Assembly: GCA_937872925.1 (NCBI GenBank)
Contig: CALMUT010000324.1
Span: 1-55,079 of the forward strand
Direction of reading: 5' to 3'
Length of the DNA stretch: 55,079 bases
Origin: an uncultured Myxococcales bacterium
GTDB taxonomy: Bacteria; Myxococcota_A; Polyangia; Polyangiales; Polyangiaceae
Shown: positions 49,629 to 55,079 of the stretch, piece by piece
Numbering within the stretch: the stretch's first letter is position 1
Layout of the letters: every line of letters begins with the position of its first letter
Program-made: the position numbers and the translations under genes
The notes under the pieces: generated by a model
What the model was told of the DNA's origin: nothing
What the model saw: the letters and a program-made list of their open reading frames with translations, nothing else
Database searches by the model: none

Positions 49629-51794
49629 CTACCGCGGTGGGCCGCCGCCGCATTGCGCTGCCGGCAAGTGCAGGCGGTTGTTCTGTTCTTTGCACTCGTC
49701 GGTTTTGCCGCCGCTGCCGTCGTCGTCTGCGACGAACCACAGGTCCACGGGGCCATCGGGTGGGTTTGCGTAGATGCAGCTCACGGTTTCACAGGCGCCG
49801 GGTTGCAGCGTCGTCGTGGTTTGCGTGGAGCAGATCACCGTGCCGCCGGCTGCGGGATCACCCAGGTAGAACGTGCCGGGCACTCCGGCGGGTGCTTCGA
49901 GCAAGCCGCGGTTGCAGAGTTGCGCTTTCAGCGCCCAACCGGTGACACAGTCGTCCTGGGGCGTGGCGGGTTCACCGCCGGTCAGGTCGATCAGGGGTGG
50001 TTTGTCGGTGATCAGACCCTGCACGTTCTGGCGGTAGTTGTTGAAGCTGTCCCAGTTGTTCTTCTCGAGCAGCGGGATGCTGGCGTCGTCGTTGATGTTG
50101 GTGATGTGGTAGGTGTGCTGGTTCCAGATCGCGCGGGATGGCATCCAGCGGTTTTCCGGATCTTGCAGCACGAAGATTCCTTGCTGCGCGCCGGTATGCG
50201 GCAACTTCAGATCCGGCTCTGTGGTGCAGCCGAACCCCGCGCCGCTGCCATGGGTCGGCACGATCAGGTCGGCGTGGTTGTCGGCGTTCACGTCGGCGAT
50301 GACCGGGTTTTCCAGGATCGTTCCGCTGGTGAGGGGCTGCGCAAAGCGCACTTGGCCTGTCGTGCCGTCGTAGACGCGCAGCCAGCACTCGTCGCGGTAG
50401 ACGACTTCGGCTTTGCCATCGCCGTTGAAGTCGAAGACGCTCGAACCCGTAGACCCGGACGAGTTGTCCTTGGTCGGTTTCGTCCAGCGAATGCCCGGGG
50501 ATGCGCAGAACGCGGGCAGCGGTGACGCCGCACATTCACGGTCGAAGACGACGTAACCCGTGAATCCGGCCGACCCGACTTCCGGCTCGCCGTCGCCGTC
50601 GAAGTCCGCGACCGTGGGCGGCCCGCCCCACTGCTGCCCGAAGCTGTAGGGACCGAACACGACGTTCCCGGTCTTCGGATGGTAGATGCGGATCTGGCCT
50701 GGGGATCCGGACTTGGAAGAGATGAGCACGATCTCCGGCTCCGGGGTGCTCTTGTCCCACTGTGCGACGGCCACATAGCCGCCCGGGAACGCCGCGACAC
50801 CTGGGGGCGTCTTGTCGGCGCCGCTGATGCCGTCGAAGATCTTGTTGCCGACGAGGACTTCCGCCTTGCCGTCCAGATCCACGTCGGCGGCGGCGCTCAT
50901 CACGCCCCAGTGCCCGCCGGCGACGGAGTTGTTGAACAACACGCTCAGCGTGTTGCCGGAAAGCCGCAGCACTTGCCCGGCGTATACGATCTCGGGTGGG
51001 CCTTGGCCGTCGATGTTCACCAGGGCCGCTCCGCCGTCTTTGAAGCTGCTGCCGCTGGTGTTCGCTGGCGTCGGGCTGGTGGCGATGACGTTTCCGAGAT
51101 TGTCGAAGACGACGACGCGATTGTCGCCTTGAATGCCGACGATCTCCGGCTTGCCGTCACCGGTCAGATCACCAATCGCCAGCTGAGAGCGCGAGCCCAG
51201 GTTGGCGGGTTTGACGAAGACCTCGGCGCAGGTATCGCCGCGCAGCACAGCCAAGCTGCCGCCGGTGGTGCTGTTGTTGAAGGTTGGAAACAAGATCTCG
51301 GGCTTCTTGTCACCGTCCAGATCAGCGACCATCGGTGTCGAGATGACGGCGGTCTTGGTCCACGAGCAGCGCACGACGGGATCCTTGAGCTGCTCCGCCG
51401 AAAAGCCCTCGCCGGTGCATTCGGGGTCCGTCTGTTTGTTGCTGCCCCCGTAGGGAATGCAGCGACCGTTTTCGCAGTAGCTGTCGTTCTCGCAGCTGTC
51501 GTCGGTGCCGCCATCCCCCACGCTGCACGGGCCGAAGTCGTCCACGCACTGGCCCATCAGGCAGTACTTGCCGCCGGAGCACGGGACTGTGGGACAGCTT
51601 CCCGTGCTGGCGTCCGCGCTGATGCCGGCGCCGCTGCCGCCGCTTGCAGCGGTCGCGCCGGTGCCGGTCGTCGATCCGGTTCCTCCGCCGAAGCCCCCGG
51701 GGCCCGCAGACCCCCCCGAGTCCGTCGAAGAGCACGCGCTCCACAGCAGAAATGGAGACAAACCAAGTACAGCCAGGCCGCGCCGAATCGTCAT
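49629..51794 (-). CDS. FG-GAP/VCBS-repeat surface lipoprotein
   Basis: 721 aa. Signal ending SPFLLWSACSS with a lipid Cys, a Gly/Ser/Thr linker (about 25-65) and a Cys-rich segment (CSGGKYCLMGQC, CENDSYCENGRC) lead to a propeller of FG-GAP/integrin-like repeats with calcium-binding loops DLDGDKKPEI, DLTGDGKPEIV, DVDLDGKAEVL, DFDGDGEPEV, DFNGDGKAEVVY, DVNADNHADLI. The C-terminal roughly 100 residues look like a CARDB-type beta-sandwich (LTDKPPLIDL region, DLWFVADDDGSGG). It should sit on the outer membrane surface and bind calcium. Function unknown. Divergent from the cupredoxin gene. Confidence 0.85.
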   Translation of the reverse strand: MTIRRGLAVLGLSPFLLWSACSSTDSGGSAGPGGFGGGTGSTTGTGATAASGGSGAGISADASTGSCPTVPCSGGKYCLMGQCVDDFGPCSVGDGGTDDSCENDSYCENGRCIPYGGSNKQTDPECTGEGFSAEQLKDPVVRCSWTKTAVISTPMVADLDGDKKPEILFPTFNNSTTGGSLAVLRGDTCAEVFVKPANLGSRSQLAIGDLTGDGKPEIVGIQGDNRVVVFDNLGNVIATSPTPANTSGSSFKDGGAALVNIDGQGPPEIVYAGQVLRLSGNTLSVLFNNSVAGGHWGVMSAAADVDLDGKAEVLVGNKIFDGISGADKTPPGVAAFPGGYVAVAQWDKSTPEPEIVLISSKSGSPGQIRIYHPKTGNVVFGPYSFGQQWGGPPTVADFDGDGEPEVGSAGFTGYVVFDRECAASPLPAFCASPGIRWTKPTKDNSSGSTGSSVFDFNGDGKAEVVYRDECWLRVYDGTTGQVRFAQPLTSGTILENPVIADVNADNHADLIVPTHGSGAGFGCTTEPDLKLPHTGAQQGIFVLQDPENRWMPSRAIWNQHTYHITNINDDASIPLLEKNNWDSFNNYRQNVQGLITDKPPLIDLTGGEPATPQDDCVTGWALKAQLCNRGLLEAPAGVPGTFYLGDPAAGGTVICSTQTTTTLQPGACETVSCIYANPPDGPVDLWFVADDDGSGGKTDECKEQNNRLHLPAAQCGGGPPR

Positions 51795-51909
51795 GATTTC
51801 CGAAGACTAGCCGCGGGCCTGGGCCCGCGCAACGCGCGCCAGGTTGGCGCTTTCGGAGTCTTTTGGCTATCACCGCCAACTATCACTGCCAGAAGGAGCG
51901 ATCGTACCC

Positions 51910-52548
51910 ATGAAACACCTGACTCTGTTTTCGTCTGCCCTCTGCGTCGCAGCGCTTGCCCTGTCGGGTTGCAGCAGTGACGACTCAAGCTCTTCAGGCG
52001 GTGGCGGTGCGGGGACCGGTGGCAGCGGTGGGGGAGCGTCCGGAAGTGGTGGCGCCAGCGGTGGCGCGTCCGGAAGTGGCGGCGCCAGCGGCGGAGCGTC
52101 CGGAAGTGGTGGCGCCAGTGGCGGCTCTTCCGGAAGTGGTGGCGCCAGCGGTGGCAGCGGCGGTGCGACGGGCGGTGCGGGCGGCGCAACTGGCGGCGCA
52201 GGCGGTTCTGGTCCCACACAATTATGTGGCTGCACCGAAAGCGCCGCGGTCGATCTCACTTCGCAGACGACGGTAGCCAATACGTTTCAGTGCTGCAGCT
52301 ACTCGCAGCCGTGCATCAAGATCAAAGTGGGCACCAAGGTGACCTGGACCGGCAGTTTTTCGTCGCATCCGCTCTCACCGTTCACGACCTTGGGCACGCA
52401 ACCGAATCCCATCGTGAGCACCAGCTCGGGTGGTTCCGTCGAGGTCACCTTCTCCACGGCGGGCGAATACGGGGACTACTGCAGCTTCCACGGCTCCGAG
52501 GCCGTGCCCGGCGGCGGCATGTGCGGCGGCATCTTCGTGGTGCCTTGA
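51910..52548 (+). CDS. Cupredoxin-like lipoprotein with long repetitive linker
   Basis: 212 aa from ATG 51910. Classic lipobox LSGC (Cys21). Residues about 27-105 are a Gly/Ser/Ala linker of ten-residue units. The C-terminal domain has a type-1 copper ligand set: His153 (SHPLSPF), Cys191 and His194 in YCSFH, and Met204 in GGGMCGG. In plastocyanin-like proteins four residues separate His and Met; here there are nine, so the site may be altered. It may carry electrons or store copper at the cell surface. GAAGGAG lies 11 bases before the start. Confidence 0.82.
   Translation: MKHLTLFSSALCVAALALSGCSSDDSSSSGGGGAGTGGSGGGASGSGGASGGASGSGGASGGASGSGGASGGSSGSGGASGGSGGATGGAGGATGGAGGSGPTQLCGCTESAAVDLTSQTTVANTFQCCSYSQPCIKIKVGTKVTWTGSFSSHPLSPFTTLGTQPNPIVSTSSGGSVEVTFSTAGEYGDYCSFHGSEAVPGGGMCGGIFVVP
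52033..52152 (+). repeat. 30-bp tandem repeat in the cupredoxin linker
   Basis: Four units of 30 bases of type GGAGCGTCCGGAAGTGGTGG.. encode GASGSGGASG. Near-identical at the DNA level, so it is a recent expansion or prone to slippage. Confidence 0.85.
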
Positions 52549-53414
52549 GGCTCGACGCAGAGGCGCAAGCGAGCGCCCGCCGCGGCATCGCCGCGTTCGC
52601 GCTCCTGAGCATCGGCGGCATGCTGCTGCTCACCGTCTTGTTTCACGCTGCAGGCGGCTCACTGCACAGCACTGCCGGGACCGCAGTCGTCCTGCTTGGG
52701 ATGGCGCTACCTTCCGTTGCGAGGGTGATAGTCGTGCGCTTCGTCGATACGGGTTTCGCCGCGCCGCTCCCGTTGCGGGATGGGAAGCGGCCTCGCCTGC
52801 AGGTGCTGCTCGTGCCGCTGCTGCTGGTTGTGGCAATCTATGGCGTGGCCTACGGCGGCGCTGCGCTCGCTGGGGTATCGCGAGCAGCACCGGTTTGGAA
52901 CGGTGCCGGCAAGATTGCCGCAAACGTGCTGGTCAACGGTGTGCTGGTCTCCATCCCCGGGTTCATCGGTGCGTTCGGCGAGGAGTGGGGATGGCGCGGG
53001 TACCTCCAGCCAAGATTGGATCAACTGGGCGTGCCGTTCTCGCCCTGGGTGCTGGCCGGGGTCGCCGTGATGTATCACGCTCCGTTTATCGTGGCCCTCG
53101 GCTACGTGAACGCCGGTGGCGTGTTGGTTTCCCTGGGTCTGTTCGCTCTGCTCGAGCTTGGGCTGGCGCCCACCTGGACCTACGTGACGTACCGCTTGCG
53201 TTCGGTGTGGGCTGCCGTTTGGATCCACACGCTGCACAACACGTTTTCCCAGGTCCTGTTTCCCAAGAGCTTGGGCGTGGGCGACGAGCGTCTTCTCGGC
53301 GAATCGGGACTGCTGCCATGCGCCGGGTATCTGCTAGTCGCGGGTGCGTGCGTGTTGGCTGCGCGCCGTCGGTCGAAGACGTTCCAGGCCTTCCTGCGAG
53401 ACAGCGTTCGGTAG
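52545..53414 (+). CDS. CPBP-family intramembrane glutamic protease (Rce1/CaaX-like)
   Basis: 289 aa if started at TTG 52545, which overlaps the cupredoxin stop as TTGA; ATG 52620 is an alternative that would cut the first helix. About 7 transmembrane helices. CPBP motifs: GEEWGWRGYLQPRL (Glu146, Glu147, Arg151), YHAPF (His178) and HTLHNTF (His228, His231, Asn232). These are the catalytic residues of intramembrane endopeptidases, some of which process prenylated proteins or bacteriocins. The target here is unknown. The frame is open far upstream over the cupredoxin gene, but that part is a shadow. Confidence 0.82.
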   Translation: MRLDAEAQASARRGIAAFALLSIGGMLLLTVLFHAAGGSLHSTAGTAVVLLGMALPSVARVIVVRFVDTGFAAPLPLRDGKRPRLQVLLVPLLLVVAIYGVAYGGAALAGVSRAAPVWNGAGKIAANVLVNGVLVSIPGFIGAFGEEWGWRGYLQPRLDQLGVPFSPWVLAGVAVMYHAPFIVALGYVNAGGVLVSLGLFALLELGLAPTWTYVTYRLRSVWAAVWIHTLHNTFSQVLFPKSLGVGDERLLGESGLLPCAGYLLVAGACVLAARRRSKTFQAFLRDSVR

Positions 53415-53510
53415 ACCAGCATTTGCTGCGACCAGGCGCGGGGCCGACGCAATTACTTCGCGTCTATTCTCAATTGAGGCGCTACTCGTTGCGGCATCGC
53501 CCTTGCTTGT

Positions 53511-53978
53511 ATGGGCGTCATGGATTGTGGAAGCGTGATGAACCATCCACTGGTGACGCTGGCTGAGACGGAAACCGTCGAAGCGGCTGCGCAGGTGATG
53601 GCTGAGGGGAAGTTCGGCTTCATCGCCGTTCAAGGTCCAGCGGGGGAACTGGTTGGGGTGCTCACGGATCGGGATTTGGCCGTCCGAGTGTGCGCACAAA
53701 ACCTGCCTGCGGATGCAACCCGCGTGGGGAGTGTGATGACCACGGAAGTCATCAGCTGTCACCGCGACGACTCGGTGGAAGTTGCCGAGGCACTGATGGC
53801 CCAACACCAGAAGCAGCGAATCGTCGTGCTGGGTGACGGTGGCGTGCCGGCCGGCGTGCTGAGCCTTTCGGATCTGGCGCAGTGCGAGCAGCCGCTGAAG
53901 GTCGCGACCTTGCTGCGGCAGGTGAAATCCCGGGAGTTTCGCTACAAGGGCAGCCAACCTCCCGAGCGGATGCCATGA
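53511..53978 (+). CDS. Twin CBS-domain protein
   Basis: 155 aa. Two CBS motifs: VMNHPLVTLAETETVEAAA with GVLTDRDLAVRV, and VMTTEVISCHRDDSVEVAE with GVLSLSDLAQ. CBS pairs bind AMP, ATP or SAM and regulate partner proteins; here the C-terminus has a short basic tail. A TATTCTCAATT-type A/T-rich patch 25-45 bases before the start may hold the promoter. The stop overlaps the next start as ATGA, so it is translated with the GH57 gene and may sense nucleotide or energy level for it. Confidence 0.87.
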   Translation: MGVMDCGSVMNHPLVTLAETETVEAAAQVMAEGKFGFIAVQGPAGELVGVLTDRDLAVRVCAQNLPADATRVGSVMTTEVISCHRDDSVEVAEALMAQHQKQRIVVLGDGGVPAGVLSLSDLAQCEQPLKVATLLRQVKSREFRYKGSQPPERMP

Positions 53979-55079
53979 AGATCCGGCACTTGGAGGGGGA
54001 CACGCCGCGTATGCCGATGCGGCCCAGCGATCATGAGCGGGTGCAGCTGCGGATCGCCACCTGGCCCGTTGCACCCGGGCAGAGCGTGTGGGTGTCCTTG
54101 CGGGTCGGCGAGCAGGCGGCGCCCCGCACCGTCCGCGCGGCGTGGGTCGAAAATCGGGACGGCAGCAGCTACTGGGAGGCAGAAATCGGCGCATTCGCCG
54201 ACGGCGACAGCGTTGAGTACACGGTGCTTGGCGACGACCGGGACGGCAACCAGGCTTCCGCCGGCCCCTTTCACGTGCACGTGGGGCCAAGGCTCGGCAT
54301 CGCCCTGTTGTGGCACCAGCACCAACCCTTGTATCGCCCCATCGGCAATCAGGGGCCGTTGTGGGCACCCTGGGTCCGTCTGCACGCGCTCAGGGACTAC
54401 TTCTCGATGCCTTGGCTCTTGGCACAGGAGCCGGAAGCACGCGCGACGATCAACCTCACGCCAGTCTTGCTCAAGCAGTTGCTGCACTACGTTGAACAAG
54501 GCGGCACGGACGAAGCGTTGGTCTTGACGGAGACGCCCGCCGAGCGTCTCGGAAGCGCCGGAGAAACGGCGGTGCTGCGCAACTTCTTCGACGCGCACTT
54601 GCACAATCAGATCGAAATCGCGCCGCGCTACGCTGAGCTGTATCGACAGCGGGCAGAGGAACGCCCGTTTAGTGCGCAGGACCTGCGCGATTTGCAGATG
54701 TGGTTCAACTTGGCCTGGTTCGGGGTCGAGTTCCGAACCGGACAGGTGGAGCTGCCCACGGGCCAAAGCGCCAGCGTGCGGCGCTTCGTGGAGCAGGGAC
54801 GTGACTTTCGTCACGAAGACGTCCTCGAGATGGTGGCCGAGCAACATAAGCTGCTTGCGGCCGTCGTGCCGATGCATCGCAAGCTTCGGGAGCGCGGTCA
54901 GCTCGAGCTCACCACCACGCCTTTCTACCACCCCATCTTGCCGCTCTTGATCGACTCCGACTGCGCGACCATCGATCGGCCTGGCACGTCCCTGCCGCGC
55001 CGCTTCGCGCATCCGGGCGACGCGGACGCGCAGGTAGAGCGCGCCCAGGCCTATTTCACGCGCCTATTCGGTGCTCCCG
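53975..55079 (+). CDS. Glycoside hydrolase family 57 enzyme with N-terminal beta-sandwich, partial
   Basis: 368 codons visible; the 3' end is cut by the window. Start ATG 53975 overlaps the CBS stop. Residues about 15-103 form an N-terminal immunoglobulin-like domain (VSLRVGEQAAPRTVRAAWVE). The GH57 domain follows with the first family motif WHQHQPLY (113-120) and TTTPFYHPILPLL around motif 2. GH57 enzymes are retaining alpha-amylases, pullulanases or 4-alpha-glucanotransferases acting on glycogen or starch; the catalytic Glu motif lies beyond the window. No signal peptide is seen, so glycogen metabolism is likely. Confidence 0.87.
   Translation, partial: MKIRHLEGDTPRMPMRPSDHERVQLRIATWPVAPGQSVWVSLRVGEQAAPRTVRAAWVENRDGSSYWEAEIGAFADGDSVEYTVLGDDRDGNQASAGPFHVHVGPRLGIALLWHQHQPLYRPIGNQGPLWAPWVRLHALRDYFSMPWLLAQEPEARATINLTPVLLKQLLHYVEQGGTDEALVLTETPAERLGSAGETAVLRNFFDAHLHNQIEIAPRYAELYRQRAEERPFSAQDLRDLQMWFNLAWFGVEFRTGQVELPTGQSASVRRFVEQGRDFRHEDVLEMVAEQHKLLAAVVPMHRKLRERGQLELTTTPFYHPILPLLIDSDCATIDRPGTSLPRRFAHPGDADAQVERAQAYFTRLFGAP

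Noticed and set aside
52224..52544. Upstream extension of the CPBP protease frame
   Set aside because: It overlaps the cupredoxin gene in another frame and has no membrane or catalytic feature; the sensible start is at the cupredoxin stop.

Overview
The window is GC-rich chromosomal DNA, almost certainly from a myxobacterium (Myxococcota, probably Polyangia/Sorangiineae-like). The signs are the many secreted lipoproteins with Gly/Ser/Ala-rich linkers, an IgGFc-binding-type surface lipoprotein, a Ser/Thr kinase with a long C-terminal tail, a TIGR02996-type leucine-rich-repeat protein, cysteine-rich propeller lipoproteins and FG-GAP surface proteins. Genus and species cannot be fixed from the sequence. 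No rRNA, tRNA, CRISPR array or intact insertion sequence was found.

Layout. 1-7.9 kb: phosphodiester-glycosidase-like protein (cut by the window start), a large BamA/TamA-like Omp85 protein, a lipoprotein, a lipoprotein peroxiredoxin, a DUF389 membrane protein, a hemerythrin-like protein and a small lipoprotein. 7.9-13.2 kb: IgGFc-binding-type lipoprotein, then a translationally coupled glycosyltransferase/sulfatase pair. 13.3-20.5 kb: a probable Fur-controlled iron operon, made of a DUF4856 lipoprotein, an imelysin lipoprotein and one continuous frame joining a sterol desaturase/fatty-acid hydroxylase to a TonB-dependent receptor, followed by an HDOD protein. 20.5-24.3 kb: kinase, thiolase and Uma2 nuclease-like protein.

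24.4-30.4 kb holds the most unusual unit. Two tightly packed divergent operons share a 65-nt gap. Leftward are a Rieske oxygenase, an Fe/2-oxoglutarate oxygenase whose iron-binding Asp is replaced by Gly (HxG, as in halogenases) and a flippase-like exporter, with 4-nt overlaps. Rightward are a branched-polyamine-synthase-like transferase, an adenylate-forming ligase and a methyltransferase. I infer an undescribed small-molecule or lipid pathway, possibly polyamine-derived.

30.4-36.6 kb: a deoxyribosyltransferase-like protein and two overlapping, paralogous giant membrane proteins of about 940 aa. A decayed third copy is recognisable at 46.5 kb. 36.9-44.0 kb: an AAA/DUF234 ATPase preceded by three palindromic repeats, a propeller lipoprotein, and two polysaccharide-lyase-like lipoproteins, the second with a catalytic half that is strikingly AT-rich. 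44.0-46.8 kb is a decay zone with an IS91-type transposase fragment, a frameshifted HEAT-repeat gene and the paralogue relic. 46.8-48.1 kb is a divergent pair of different base usage. 48.1-55.1 kb: YugP-like membrane protease, FG-GAP lipoprotein, cupredoxin lipoprotein, CPBP protease, CBS-domain protein, and the start of a GH57 glycoside hydrolase cut by the window end.

Protein families were assigned by reading motifs; no searches were run. Start codons were refined from overlaps, ribosome-binding sites and signal peptides, and are stated where uncertain.
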